Of a stretch of DNA of 64,000 nt, positions 17,160-26,901 are shown piece by piece; position 1 is the first letter of the stretch, and each line of letters opens with the position of its first letter. The notes under the pieces are model-generated. The model was not told the origin of the DNA. It saw nothing but the letters and a program-made list of their open reading frames with translations, and did no database searches. The stretch spans positions 248,001-312,000 of the forward strand of contig NZ_JABBJE010000004.1 in NCBI RefSeq assembly GCF_014218725.1, in the 5' to 3' direction. The DNA is from Brevundimonas huaxiensis (lineage in GTDB: Bacteria; Pseudomonadota; Alphaproteobacteria; Caulobacterales; Caulobacteraceae). A program made the position numbers and the translations under genes.

Positions 17160-18658
17160 GCCGGGCCGGGCGCGGTCAGCAGACCGATCAAGCCGGCCAA
17201 GCCCGCGCAGGCGGCGCACGTCAGGATCACGGCCCGGAACGCTGCATGGAAGGCGTCGCGGGCGACGGGCGTGATCTCGCCGCCCGACATGACATAGGCC
17301 AGCTGGGCGCGCGCGTCAGGCAGGTCAGCGACCCCGGCGAAGACCGCAGACAGCACCAGGCCCAAAAGGGCGACGGCCAGAAGGCTGGCCACGCGCGCCA
17401 CCGCATTGTTGACGCCCGAGGCCACGCCGGTGTGGCCCGCCTTGACCGCTCCCATGACCGTCGCCGTCAGCGGCCCGACCGCCAGGGTCATGCCGATCGC
17501 CAGCACCGTCATACCCGCCAGCGGTCCGTCGATATAGCCCGCGCCCGGCGCAGGCACCGCGAGGAGCGCCAGTCCGATCCCGGCCAGGGCCGGCCCGACG
17601 CTGAGCGACAGGCGCGCGCCGAACCGATCGGCGATCCGTCCAGCGAGGCCGGAGAACAGGCCCATGACGGCGGCGAAGGGCAGCATGGCGGCCCCGGCCT
17701 CGGTCGCGCTCCAGCCGTGAACGCGGATCAGATCGAAGGGCAGGAAGAACATCGCCCCGCCCAGGGCGAAATAGAGCAGCAGGGTCAGCAGATTGATTCC
17801 GCTGAACACCGAGGACGAAAACAGGCCCAGCGGCATCATCGGGTGGCTCTGGCGCGCCTCGGCCCAGACGAAGGCGGCCAGCAGCGCCGCGCCCACGGCC
17901 AGTCCGGCCAGGATCACGGGCGATGCGAACCCCAGGTCGGGCGCGGCGGTCAGGGCCCAGGTCAGGGCGCCCAGCCCGGCGACGGCCAGAACCGCGCCCA
18001 GACCATCCAGACCGCGCGCGTCGGGATCGCGGCTCTCGGGCGTGGCGGCCAGGGTCACGACGGCGGTCAGGATCGCCAGCGGGACATTGATCCAGAAGAT
18101 GGCGCGCCAGTCGGCGGCGTCGGCCAGCCATCCCCCGATCAGCGGCCCGACCATGCCGGTCAGGGCCCCGAACCCGGCCCAGGTGCCAAAGGCCTTGCCG
18201 CGCTCCTCGGGCGGGAAGGTCGCGCCGATGACCGCCAGGGCGCCGGGCGTCAGCAGGGCCGCACCGATCCCCTGGATCGCTCGGCCGGCGACCAGGGCTT
18301 GGACGGTGGGCGCCAGGGCGCAGCCGATGGAGGCCAGGGCGAAGATCGCGACCCCAATCAGAAAGACCCGCCGACGGCCGAACCGATCGCCGGCCGCTCC
18401 GCCGATCAAAACCAGGGCGCCAAGCGTCAGCAGATAGGCGTTCGACACCCACTGCACCGCCGCCGTGCCGGCCGCGAGATCCCGCTGCACGGCGGGCAGG
18501 GCGACGCCCAGGGCGGAGCCGTCGATGAAGGTCAGGCTGGAGCCCAGCACCGTCGCGGCCAGCACCCAGCGTTTGCGCGCCGCCGACAGCGGATGGGCCG
18601 GTTCGGCGGCGGCGTGGACCTGTCCGCCTTCGCAAGGGCCCGGTTGGGCGGTCGTCAT
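17144..18658 (-). CDS. MFS drug-efflux transporter, DHA2 (EmrB/QacA) type
   Basis: A 504-residue membrane protein with about 14 hydrophobic segments, as in the DHA2 subgroup of proton-driven multidrug exporters. The motif near TM2-3, GDRFGRRRVFLIG, is the MFS motif A. TM4-5 contains GIGAALLTPGALAVIG, close to the exporter motif C (GPxxGG-type: MVGPLIGGWLAD). A cytoplasmic leader of about 28 residues precedes TM1. No membrane-fusion partner is adjacent. Substrate is unknown. It lies 25 bases downstream of rarD-side sequence and may be in one unit with it. Confidence 0.88.
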   Translation of the reverse strand: MTTAQPGPCEGGQVHAAAEPAHPLSAARKRWVLAATVLGSSLTFIDGSALGVALPAVQRDLAAGTAAVQWVSNAYLLTLGALVLIGGAAGDRFGRRRVFLIGVAIFALASIGCALAPTVQALVAGRAIQGIGAALLTPGALAVIGATFPPEERGKAFGTWAGFGALTGMVGPLIGGWLADAADWRAIFWINVPLAILTAVVTLAATPESRDPDARGLDGLGAVLAVAGLGALTWALTAAPDLGFASPVILAGLAVGAALLAAFVWAEARQSHPMMPLGLFSSSVFSGINLLTLLLYFALGGAMFFLPFDLIRVHGWSATEAGAAMLPFAAVMGLFSGLAGRIADRFGARLSLSVGPALAGIGLALLAVPAPGAGYIDGPLAGMTVLAIGMTLAVGPLTATVMGAVKAGHTGVASGVNNAVARVASLLAVALLGLVLSAVFAGVADLPDARAQLAYVMSGGEITPVARDAFHAAFRAVILTCAACAGLAGLIGLLTAPGPAQKAA

Positions 18659-18683
18659 GGCCTCGCCTCCGTGTGGGCGAAGG

Positions 18684-19610
18684 CTACGCCGGTTCCGCCG
18701 TGGTCTTCAACGCCTCGCGTGCGGCGCGGCTGCGATTGAAGGCGGCCAGGGCGAAGACGCCGGCGCCGGCCCAGATGAAGACGAAGGAGACGATCCGCAG
18801 CAGGGTTAGAGGCTCGCCGGTCGCGACGCCGCAGGCGAACTGCAGCGTCGGGGCCAGGAACTGGATGAAGCCGACCGTGGACAGGGGCAGACGCCGCGCC
18901 GACCAGGCGAACAGCGCCAGCGGGATCACGGTCGCCGGGCCATTCGCCAGCGCCCAGATCAGGCCGGAGGGCGAGGCGAACCCGACCGCCTGACCGTGTG
19001 TGGTCAGCCAGGCCAGGAAGACCGCGCCGATGGGCAGCAGCACCAGACATTCCACGAACAGACCGGTCTGGGCCGAGGCGGGCACGCGCTTTCGGATCAC
19101 CGCATAGGCGCAGAAGGTGACCGCCAGGGTCAGGCCGATGATCGGCACATGCCCGAGGGCGATCGTCTGGATCACGACCCCAATGGCGGCCAGACCGATG
19201 GCGAGCGCGCTCCAGCGGTCGATCTTCTCGCGGAACAGGACGGCGCCGGCCGCCATGTTGAGCAGGGGATTGATATAGTAGCCGAGGCTAGCCTCCAGCG
19301 TCGCATGATGGGTGGTGGCGAAGACGTAGAGGCTCCAGTTGGTGCCGATCAACAGCGCGGACAGGGCCAGCCAGGCCAGGGTGCGCGGCGTGGCCAGCAC
19401 CCGGCGCGCCTCGCCCCATTGCCCGGCCAGCAGCAGGACCAGGCCCGCCACGAAGACCGACCAGACCGCCCGGTGCGCCAGGATTTCTGGCGCGCCGAAG
19501 CCGTGCGCCGACATCGCCATGAACAACAGCGGCAGCAACCCCCACAGGGTGTAGCAGGCGATAGCCGTGCCGACGGCGCGCGGGTCGTTGGGAGAGGGGG
19601 AGGCGGTCAT
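18684..19610 (-). CDS. rarD: EamA-family permease RarD
   Basis: A 308-residue inner-membrane protein with about ten hydrophobic segments, in two EamA (DMT) repeats. The start region ACYTLWGLLPLLFM and GTNWSLYVFATTH are typical of RarD. The frame is open to 19706, but that extra part runs through a palindromic repeat, and the ATG at 19610 (MTASPSPNDPR) or at 19622 is more plausible. Function is described for the family as a chloramphenicol-sensitive permease-like protein, and the substrate is unclear. It sits downstream of asd with a REP-like element between. Confidence 0.87.
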   Translation of the reverse strand: MTASPSPNDPRAVGTAIACYTLWGLLPLLFMAMSAHGFGAPEILAHRAVWSVFVAGLVLLLAGQWGEARRVLATPRTLAWLALSALLIGTNWSLYVFATTHHATLEASLGYYINPLLNMAAGAVLFREKIDRWSALAIGLAAIGVVIQTIALGHVPIIGLTLAVTFCAYAVIRKRVPASAQTGLFVECLVLLPIGAVFLAWLTTHGQAVGFASPSGLIWALANGPATVIPLALFAWSARRLPLSTVGFIQFLAPTLQFACGVATGEPLTLLRIVSFVFIWAGAGVFALAAFNRSRAAREALKTTAEPA

Positions 19611-19626
19611 GGGGTCCTTCATCCCC

Positions 19627-19738
19627 GCCATCATCCTCGGGTTTGACCCGAGGATCGGGCGCGGCGGGCGCCTGTGCGTCGCTCGTTCGCACCAGCGGCG
19701 GAGCATCCGGTCCTCGGGTCAAGCCCGAGGATGACGGG
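19627..19738. repeat. REP-like palindromic element (two hairpins in opposite orientation)
   Basis: The left palindrome (19633-19655) has perfect arms ATCCTCGGG and CCCGAGGAT around TTTGA. The right palindrome (19711-19731) has arms TCCTCGGG and CCCGAGGA around TCAAG. Each is flanked outside by CCCCG(C/T)CATC-type sequence in inverted orientation, so the whole is an inverted pair like a bacterial BIME. The right hairpin starts about 16 bases beyond the asd stop and could act in 3'-end formation. Confidence 0.8.
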
Positions 19739-19746
19739 GTGGAGCG

Positions 19747-20793
19747 TCAGACCGTGATCGAACGATATCCCGACGACGACTTGATCACGCCCGTCTCGTC
19801 CAGAAGCTGGGCGATCTGGACGGCGTTCAAGGCGGCGCCCTTGCGCAGGTTGTCGGACACGACCCAAAGGTTCAGGCCGTTCTCGACGGTCGGGTCCTTG
19901 CGGATGCGGCTGACATAGACGGCGTGTTCGCTGGCGGCGTCGACGGGGGTGATGTAGCCGTCGTGCTCCTGCTTATCGATGACCAGCACGCCGGGCGCCT
20001 CGCGCAGGATGGCGCGGGCCTCGTCGGGTTCGATGGGGCGGTCGAACTGGACGTTCACGGCCTCGGAGTGACCCACGAAGACCGGCACGCGCACGCAGGT
20101 GACGGTGACCTGGATGTCGGGGTCCAGCATCTTGTGCGTCTCGTCCGACATCTTCTTCTCCTCGTCGGTGGAGCCGTCCTCGAGGAAGGAACCGATGTAG
20201 GGGATGACGTTGAAGGCGATCTGTTTGGGGAACTTCTTGGGCGTGGCGTCGCCCAGGCCGTAGATGGCCTTGGTCTGGTTCCACAGCTCGTCCATGCCTT
20301 CCTTGCCGGCGCCGGACACCGACTGATAGGTCGAGACGACCACCCGCTTGATCTTGGCCGCATCGTGCAGCGGCTTCAGCGCCGTCACCAGCTGAATGGT
20401 CGAGCAGTTGGGGTTGGCGATGATGTTCTTCTTGGTCGCGTCCTTGATGGCGTCCGGGTTCACCTCGGGCACGATCAGCGGCACGTCGGGGTCCTTGCGG
20501 AAGGCCGAGGAGTTGTCGATCACGATGGGGCCGGCCTTGCCGATCTTCTCGGACCATTCCTTGGACACCGCGCCGCCGGCGGACATCAGGACGATATCGA
20601 CCTTTGAGAAGTCGAACTGCTCGATGTCCTGGCATTTGACGGTCTTGTCGCCGAAGGAGACCTCGACGCCCTTGGACTTGCGCGAGGCGATGGCGTGGAT
20701 TTCATCGACGGGGAATTCCAGCTCCTCGAGGATGTTCAGCATTTCGCGGCCCACATTGCCCGTGGCCCCGACGATGGCGACGCGATAACCCAT
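19747..20793 (-). CDS. asd: Aspartate-semialdehyde dehydrogenase
   Basis: A 348-residue NADPH-dependent enzyme that reduces aspartyl-phosphate to the semialdehyde for lysine, diaminopimelate, threonine and methionine. The Rossmann loop GATGNVG is at 9-15. The catalytic cysteine is Cys130 in NPNCSTIQ. The SGAGKEGMDEL region contains the usual substrate-binding residues. Length is normal. The product feeds lysA, which lies elsewhere in this window. A REP-like repeat follows the stop. Confidence 0.96.
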   Translation of the reverse strand: MGYRVAIVGATGNVGREMLNILEELEFPVDEIHAIASRKSKGVEVSFGDKTVKCQDIEQFDFSKVDIVLMSAGGAVSKEWSEKIGKAGPIVIDNSSAFRKDPDVPLIVPEVNPDAIKDATKKNIIANPNCSTIQLVTALKPLHDAAKIKRVVVSTYQSVSGAGKEGMDELWNQTKAIYGLGDATPKKFPKQIAFNVIPYIGSFLEDGSTDEEKKMSDETHKMLDPDIQVTVTCVRVPVFVGHSEAVNVQFDRPIEPDEARAILREAPGVLVIDKQEHDGYITPVDAASEHAVYVSRIRKDPTVENGLNLWVVSDNLRKGAALNAVQIAQLLDETGVIKSSSGYRSITV

Positions 20794-20934
20794 GTTTCTT
20801 GTCCTTCGGACGCGCTACCGCTCCGCCCACGGGGCCTCGCTGCTTGAGCGCATTGTAGTGATGGCCTTGCAAATAGGCGTTCAGGGCCGTGAAGCAATCG
20901 CTTTTCGCTGGAGGGAGCGTTAAGCACCGCTCCC

Positions 20935-22026
20935 ATGACCTCCCGTATCCGCAACGCCTACGACATCCGCGTGGAAGAGGGCGTGCTGACGCCCGATCCG
21001 GCGCAGGATAGCGTGATCACGGCGCTGGAGCGCCTGGAGGTCGATCTGGCCAAACGCGGCCTGTTCGGCAAGGCGCCGGAGGTGCGGGGCGTCTATCTCT
21101 ACGGCCCGCCCGGACGCGGCAAGTCGATGCTGATGGACCTGTTCTATTCGGCGACGCCGGAGCCGCGAAAGACGCGCGCGCACTTTCACGCCTTCATGGC
21201 CCGTATCCACGACCTGGTGAAACAGTGGCGCGAAGGGGATGCGAAGACCCGCAAGGCCGTGTTCGGAACCCACAGGGGCGACGATCCTATCCCGCCGATC
21301 GCGAAGCTGATCGCGTCGGAAGCCCGGCTGCTGTGTTTCGACGAACTGCAGGTCACCGACATCGCCGACGCCATGATCCTGGGCCGGCTGTTCGAAGCCC
21401 TGTTCGAGGATCGGGTGGTGCTGGCCATCACTTCGAACCGCGCGCCGGAGGACCTCTACAAGAACGGCATCAACCGCCAGCTCTTCCTGCCCTTCATCGA
21501 CATCATCCGCGAGCGTTGCATGGTCGTGGAGACGGCCGGGGCGCGGGACTGGCGGTTGGACCGGATGACCTCGGCCCAGGTCTGGCACACGCCGGACGAC
21601 CGCGCGGCGTTCGAGGCGTTATGGCGCGAGCTGAAGGGGGGCGAACCGGAGGAGCCGGCGCACCTGAGCGTGTTGGGCCGCGATGTGGTGGTGCAGCGCA
21701 CCGTGGGATCGATGGCGCGGGCGACGTTTGCCGAGCTGTGCGCCAGGCCGCTGGGGCCGCAGGACTATCTGGCCATCGCCCAGCGGTTCCACACCCTGTT
21801 CCTGGAAGACGTGCCGATCCTGAGCTCGGCCAACCACCACGAAGCGCGGCGTCTGGTGACCCTGGTGGACGCCCTCTATGAGGCCAAGACCAAGCTGATT
21901 GTGCTGGCGGCGGCCAAGCCGGAGGCCCTCTATACCGAAGGGGTGGGGGCGTTCGAGTTCGAGCGCACCGTGTCGCGCTTCAACGAAATGCAGAGCAAGG
22001 ACTGGCTGGCGCACGTCCGCGAGTGA
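20935..22026 (+). CDS. zapE: Cell-division AFG1-like ATPase ZapE
   Basis: A 363-residue P-loop ATPase. The Walker A motif GPPGRGKS is at 57-64, Walker B is LLCFDELQVTD near 135-145, and ITSNRAPEDLYKNG gives the sensor region. These match the AFG1/ZapE family. In E. coli ZapE acts on FtsZ at the division ring, and in mitochondria Afg1 aids respiratory-chain quality control. The role here is inferred from the family. It is divergent from asd with a 141-base gap. A YbjN-type gene follows 35 bases later. Confidence 0.9.
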   Translation: MTSRIRNAYDIRVEEGVLTPDPAQDSVITALERLEVDLAKRGLFGKAPEVRGVYLYGPPGRGKSMLMDLFYSATPEPRKTRAHFHAFMARIHDLVKQWREGDAKTRKAVFGTHRGDDPIPPIAKLIASEARLLCFDELQVTDIADAMILGRLFEALFEDRVVLAITSNRAPEDLYKNGINRQLFLPFIDIIRERCMVVETAGARDWRLDRMTSAQVWHTPDDRAAFEALWRELKGGEPEEPAHLSVLGRDVVVQRTVGSMARATFAELCARPLGPQDYLAIAQRFHTLFLEDVPILSSANHHEARRLVTLVDALYEAKTKLIVLAAAKPEALYTEGVGAFEFERTVSRFNEMQSKDWLAHVRE

Positions 22027-22061
22027 TGGCTAGGGTGTCGGCTGACCTTCGGAGTGTTTTC

Positions 22062-22562
22062 ATGCGCCGTCTCGCCCTCGCCGCCGCCCTTGCTTTGACC
22101 TTATCGCCGCTGACGGCGGCAGGAGCGTTCGCCCAGACGGCGCCGGCTGCGGCCAGTCGCGGGCTGACGCCGGCCGAGGTTGCGACTTGGATCACCGGGT
22201 TGGGCGGGCGGGTCGGGCCTGTGCAGACCGAGAACGGCCTGACCTTCTTCACCGTGACCAATGCGGGCCTGACCTGGGCGGTCTTCTTCTATGGCTGCGA
22301 GGCGTCTGGCTGCGGCGAGGTTCAGTTCAGCGCCGTTGTGCCGGGCGCCGGCGCGACGCTGGATGCGGTCAACGCCTGGAACCGCGACAACCGCTATCTG
22401 AAAGCCTTCCACACCGCCGCCGAAACGCCGACGGCGACGGTGCAGTACGATGTCGTCGTGCTGTCGGGCGAAGGCGTGGCGCAACTGGCGGACCCGCTGA
22501 CGGTCTGGCTGCAACTGCTGCCCAAGTTTGCGGCAGGCATGGGCTACGTCGCGCCGCGATGA
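22062..22562 (+). CDS. YbjN-domain exported protein
   Basis: A 166-residue protein. The signal peptide covers about 1-25 (MRRLALAAALALTLSP..., ending near AFAQ). The mature part resembles the YbjN domain, a type III secretion chaperone-like fold, with LTPAEVATWITGLGG, FFTVTNAG, FYGCEASGCGEVQF and AVNAWNRDNRYLKAF. The frame is open 39 bases upstream, but the ATG at 22062 with GGAG starts the signal peptide. Alphaproteobacterial exported YbjN proteins have no settled role. It lies 35 bases after zapE and ahead of a shared terminator. Confidence 0.78.
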   Translation: MRRLALAAALALTLSPLTAAGAFAQTAPAAASRGLTPAEVATWITGLGGRVGPVQTENGLTFFTVTNAGLTWAVFFYGCEASGCGEVQFSAVVPGAGATLDAVNAWNRDNRYLKAFHTAAETPTATVQYDVVVLSGEGVAQLADPLTVWLQLLPKFAAGMGYVAPR

Positions 22563-22595
22563 GCTGCCTCCCCCAACGGGAGAAGGGAAAAGAAA

Positions 22596-22625
22596 AAGGG
22601 CCTGCGGATCGCTCCGCAGGCCCTT
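22596..22625. terminator. Bidirectional terminator between the YbjN gene and mdh
   Basis: A perfect 13-bp stem, AAGGGCCTGCGGA and its complement, encloses a 4-base loop. A-rich sequence lies on the left and CTTCG on the right, so it can end transcripts from both sides of this convergent gap. Confidence 0.88.
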
Positions 22626-22647
22626 CGTCATTCGATGGTCGCGCGGC

Positions 22648-23622
<975 letters not shown>

Positions 23623-23748
23623 TTATTGCGTGTGCGAAAGGGGATTAATCGTGCGGGCGGTCTAGACCCCTCGCGCGGCTGTCGCAAGAACCTCGCTTTA
23701 CGGCCTTGGTCAGGCTTGCGAAGGTCCGGCGAAAACCGGAGGATTTCG

Positions 23749-24651
23749 ATGCGCCGTTCATTCGCTTTCGCCCTGCTGCTGGCGTCGGTCGCCACGCCTG
23801 TGCTGGCCCAGACGCCGCCCGCGACGATCGGCGACCGCTATATCCCCGCACCCTGGTGGATGCGCGATCCGGTGATCGCGTCGCTCGGCCAAGTCCGGGT
23901 GGAAATTCCCGCCAACCGCGCCTTCGTCTCGGCCAGCTTCCAGTCGGTGGACCGCAGCGTCGCCGAGGCCTCGCGCGCCGCCGCCGATCAGGTGCGGGCG
24001 CTGAGCCAGGCCTTGTCGGCCTATGGCGCGGACAAGGTGCGGGTCGAGACCAGCGTGACCACCCGGCCGCTCTATGACCAGTACCGCGACGAAAACGGGG
24101 TCATGCGCGACAACATCCGCGCTGACCGCGTGGCTCGCTATCAGGCCGACGCCTCTGTCAATGTGACGGTGCGCGACGTGCGCCTGATCGAGCGGGTCTA
24201 TGCGACCATCGTGGCCTCGCGTCCGACCGCGATCGGACAGGTGAACTTCAATCTGGAGCCGGACAACAGCTGGAAGGCCAATCTGCAGGCCGAGGCGATG
24301 AAGGATGCGCGCCGCCGGGCCGAGGCGGCGGCGACCAATGCGGGCGCGACCCTGGGCCGGGTCAAGATCATCGATCCGTCGGGGCGGGTCTGTCAGACGG
24401 ACGTGCTGGCGGGGTGGCCTTCGTACGGCGCAGGCGGCGGGCACGAGACGACGGTGGACGACATCGTCGTGACGGGGTCGCGCATGGCCTATGCACCCCC
24501 GCCTCCGCCGCCACCACCGCCGCCGCCCCCGCCTCCAGCGCCCGGCGGCGGGGCGCCGAGCGAGGCTCAGATCGAGGCGGCGCGGCTGGCGCTGCAACCC
24601 CCGTTGCAGGTGATGACCGACAGCGCCTGCGTCATTTACGGACTGAACTGA
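23749..24651 (+). CDS. SIMPL-domain (DUF541) exported protein with TonB-receptor-like motif and polyproline run
   Basis: A 300-residue exported protein. The signal peptide is residues 1-20 (ending VLA-Q). The SIMPL/DUF541 domain spans about 45-225, with QVRVEIPANRAFVSASF and ARRRAEAAATNAGATLGRV. The tail is unusual: DDIVVTGSR at 237-245, then 14 consecutive prolines (250-263). The frame is open far upstream through antisense mdh, but the ATG at 23749 with GGAGG gives a clean signal peptide. The stop overlaps the HIT gene start (TGATG). Family members occur in the periplasm or outer envelope, role unclear. Confidence 0.82.
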   Translation: MRRSFAFALLLASVATPVLAQTPPATIGDRYIPAPWWMRDPVIASLGQVRVEIPANRAFVSASFQSVDRSVAEASRAAADQVRALSQALSAYGADKVRVETSVTTRPLYDQYRDENGVMRDNIRADRVARYQADASVNVTVRDVRLIERVYATIVASRPTAIGQVNFNLEPDNSWKANLQAEAMKDARRRAEAAATNAGATLGRVKIIDPSGRVCQTDVLAGWPSYGAGGGHETTVDDIVVTGSRMAYAPPPPPPPPPPPPPPAPGGGAPSEAQIEAARLALQPPLQVMTDSACVIYGLN

Positions 24652-25049
24652 TGGGGTTTGAGGTCGCGCCCGCCTTCGAGGTGGGATCGGTCGCCGTCGC
24701 CGAATGGCCGCTGTGCCATGTGCGGCTTCAGGACGACGCCCGCTTTCCCTGGCTGATCTTGATTCCGCGCGTCGAGGGCGCGGTGGAGCTGGAGGACCTG
24801 AGCGTCGAACAGCGGGCCACATTGATGGAGGAGACGGTGCGGGCCGGGGCCCTGGTTCGTCGGCTGGGCGCGGTCGAAAAGCTGAACGTCGGCGCCATCG
24901 GCAATGTGACGGCGCAACTGCATGTCCATGTGGTCGGCCGCCGCCGCGACGACGGTCTTTGGCCCGATCCGGTCTGGGGTCGCGGGCCGGTTGTTCCGTA
25001 TGCGGATGATGAGCGGGCGCGGCGGCTGGCGATCGCCGCCGGAAGCTAG
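24651..25049 (+). CDS. HIT-family hydrolase
   Basis: A 132-residue cytoplasmic protein of the histidine-triad superfamily, which hydrolyses nucleotidyl compounds such as dinucleoside polyphosphates. The active-site segment is QLHVHVVGR, where the catalytic pair of histidines is kept and the first triad histidine is glutamine, a variant common in proteobacterial HIT proteins. RFPWLILIPRV is the family's N-terminal strand. The ATG overlaps the stop of the preceding gene (TGATG), implying translational coupling. Its stop codon shares CTAG with the convergent aldo-keto reductase. Confidence 0.85.
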   Translation: MGFEVAPAFEVGSVAVAEWPLCHVRLQDDARFPWLILIPRVEGAVELEDLSVEQRATLMEETVRAGALVRRLGAVEKLNVGAIGNVTAQLHVHVVGRRRDDGLWPDPVWGRGPVVPYADDERARRLAIAAGS

Positions 25050-25882
25050 ATAATATCCAGCGGTACGGCGTGTTTTGGGGGCGGGAAGGCCGCATCCAGC
25101 CGTTCCAGATCCTCCAGATCGAACTGGATCTCCAGGGCGTCGGCGTTGGCCTCGACGTGTTCGACGGAACTGGCCTTGGGGATGGCGATGACGCCGTCGT
25201 GGCGCAGGACGGCGGCCAAGGCCACTTGGGCCGGGCTGGCGGAATGGCGATTGGCGATGTCGCGGATCAGGGGCTGTTCCAGCAGTTCGCCCCTTCCAAG
25301 CGGCGAATAGGCCATCATCGGCATGTCGCGCGCCTGCATCCAAGGGAAGAGGTCGAACTCCACCCCGCGTGAGCCGAGATTATAGAGCAACTGATTGGCG
25401 GCGCAGTCCTCGCCCCCCTCGATCTCGATCAACTGCTCCATAGCGCGCAGGTCCAGGTTCGACACGCCCCAGCGGGCGATCATCCCTTCGTCGACCAGAT
25501 CGCGGAAGGCCTCGACGGTCTCTTCCAGCGGAACATGGCCTTCCCAGTGCAGCAGGTAGAGGTCCAGCCGCTCGACGCCGAGCCGTTCCAGCGACTTCTC
25601 GCAGGCCAGCATCATCTTCATCTCGGACGCGTTCTCGGGCCGGACCTTGGAGACCACGAAGACCTCATCGCGGCGTCCGGCGATGACCTCGCCCACCAGC
25701 CGCTCCGAGCGGCCGTCGCCGTATAGTTCGGCCGTGTCGATCAGGGTCATGCCCAGATCGATGCCGCGCGCCAGGGCCTGCTGCTCCTCATCGCGCCAGG
25801 CCGGGTCGTCGCCCAACTCCCAGGTGCCTTGGCCGAGGGCGGGAACGGTCGTACCGTCCGCAAAGGTGACGAGGCGGGTCAT
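25046..25882 (-). CDS. Aldo/keto reductase
   Basis: A 278-residue NADPH-dependent oxidoreductase with a TIM-barrel fold. The catalytic tetrad is recognisable: Asp and Tyr in DTAELYGDGRSE, Lys in VVSKVRPEN, and His in YLLHWEGH. The C-terminal cofactor segment AIPKASSVEHVEAN is intact. Such enzymes reduce aldehydes and small sugars. The physiological substrate is unknown. The stop is shared with the convergent HIT gene through a CTAG. Confidence 0.92.
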   Translation of the reverse strand: MTRLVTFADGTTVPALGQGTWELGDDPAWRDEEQQALARGIDLGMTLIDTAELYGDGRSERLVGEVIAGRRDEVFVVSKVRPENASEMKMMLACEKSLERLGVERLDLYLLHWEGHVPLEETVEAFRDLVDEGMIARWGVSNLDLRAMEQLIEIEGGEDCAANQLLYNLGSRGVEFDLFPWMQARDMPMMAYSPLGRGELLEQPLIRDIANRHSASPAQVALAAVLRHDGVIAIPKASSVEHVEANADALEIQFDLEDLERLDAAFPPPKHAVPLDII

Positions 25883-25929
25883 GTCCGTCCTGACGATAAT
25901 GAGCGGCGAAGACGCCGTCGGAGGAAGCG

Positions 25930-26901
25930 ATGCGAACCCGGCATATCAAGCCCGACGGTCTGGTCCAACAGGTTCTGGAGGCCGGGTTCGAGCATGATAA
26001 CGCGCCTCTGGTCCTGCTGATCCACGGCTTTCCCGAACTGGGGATCAGCTGGCGCGCCCAGGTCCAGGCGATCGCGCAGGCGGGCTATCATGTCGTCGCC
26101 CCGGACATGCGGGGCTATGGCGGAACAGAGAAGCCGGAGGGAGTGGAGGCCTATTCCATCCTGCATCTGGTCGGTGACATGGTTGATCTGGTCCGCGCGC
26201 TGGGCAAGGCGTCCTGCATCGTCGTCGGGCATGACTGGGGCGCGCCGGTGGCCTGGCATTGCGCCCTGTTGCGGCCCGATCTGTTCACGGCGGTCGCGGG
26301 CCTGTCGGTGCCGTTCCAGCCGCGCCGACCCACGGGACCGCCCACCGCCGCCATGGCCGCCATCTCGAAACGGGCCGGTCTGGGCGACCTCTATATAAGC
26401 CGGTTCCAGGCGCCGGATGCGCACCGCGCGCTGGACGCCGATCCGGCGATGGCGTTGAGGAAACTGTTCTACGCCTACGACGGTGCGACTCCCGCCGATC
26501 GCAGATCGACCGGCTTCATGCCCGAAGGCGTGGCCCTGCTCGACACCATCGCCGACGATGCGACCCTGCCGCCGTGGATGAGCGAGGCGCATTTCGATGA
26601 ATATGTGCAGGCCTTTTCGGACGGCGGGTTCGAAGGACCCCTGAACTGGTATCGGGCGATGGACCTGAACTGGTCGCTGACGGCCTTCGTGCAGGACAAG
26701 AAGATCACCCCGCCCGCCCTGTTCATCGTCGGCGAGGACGACCCGGTGCGCCACTACGCCGGCGGGCACGAGGCGGGCCTGAAGGACTGGGCGCCGAACC
26801 TGATCCGCTCGGTGGTCGTGTCGGGCGCGGGTCACTGGATCCAGCAGGAACGGGCGGACGAGATCAACCGCCTGCTGCTGGATTTCCTGAAGGGCCTCTA
26901 G
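25930..26901 (+). CDS. Alpha/beta hydrolase, epoxide hydrolase-like
   Basis: A 323-residue alpha/beta-fold hydrolase. The nucleophile elbow [11 protein letters not shown] has an aspartate, as in epoxide hydrolases and haloalkane dehalogenases. The oxyanion segment is [18 protein letters not shown] follows, and the catalytic histidine lies in GAGHWIQQE near the C terminus. A cap domain lies about 150-250. A soluble epoxide hydrolase role is likely but unproved. The stop shares CTAG with the convergent oxidoreductase. Confidence 0.88.
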   Translation: MRTRHIKPDGLVQQVLEAGFEHDNAPLVLLIHGFPELGISWRAQVQAIAQAGYHVVAPDMRGYGGTEKPEGVEAYSILHLVGDMVDLVRALGKASCIVVGHDWGAPVAWHCALLRPDLFTAVAGLSVPFQPRRPTGPPTAAMAAISKRAGLGDLYISRFQAPDAHRALDADPAMALRKLFYAYDGATPADRRSTGFMPEGVALLDTIADDATLPPWMSEAHFDEYVQAFSDGGFEGPLNWYRAMDLNWSLTAFVQDKKITPPALFIVGEDDPVRHYAGGHEAGLKDWAPNLIRSVVVSGAGHWIQQERADEINRLLLDFLKGL

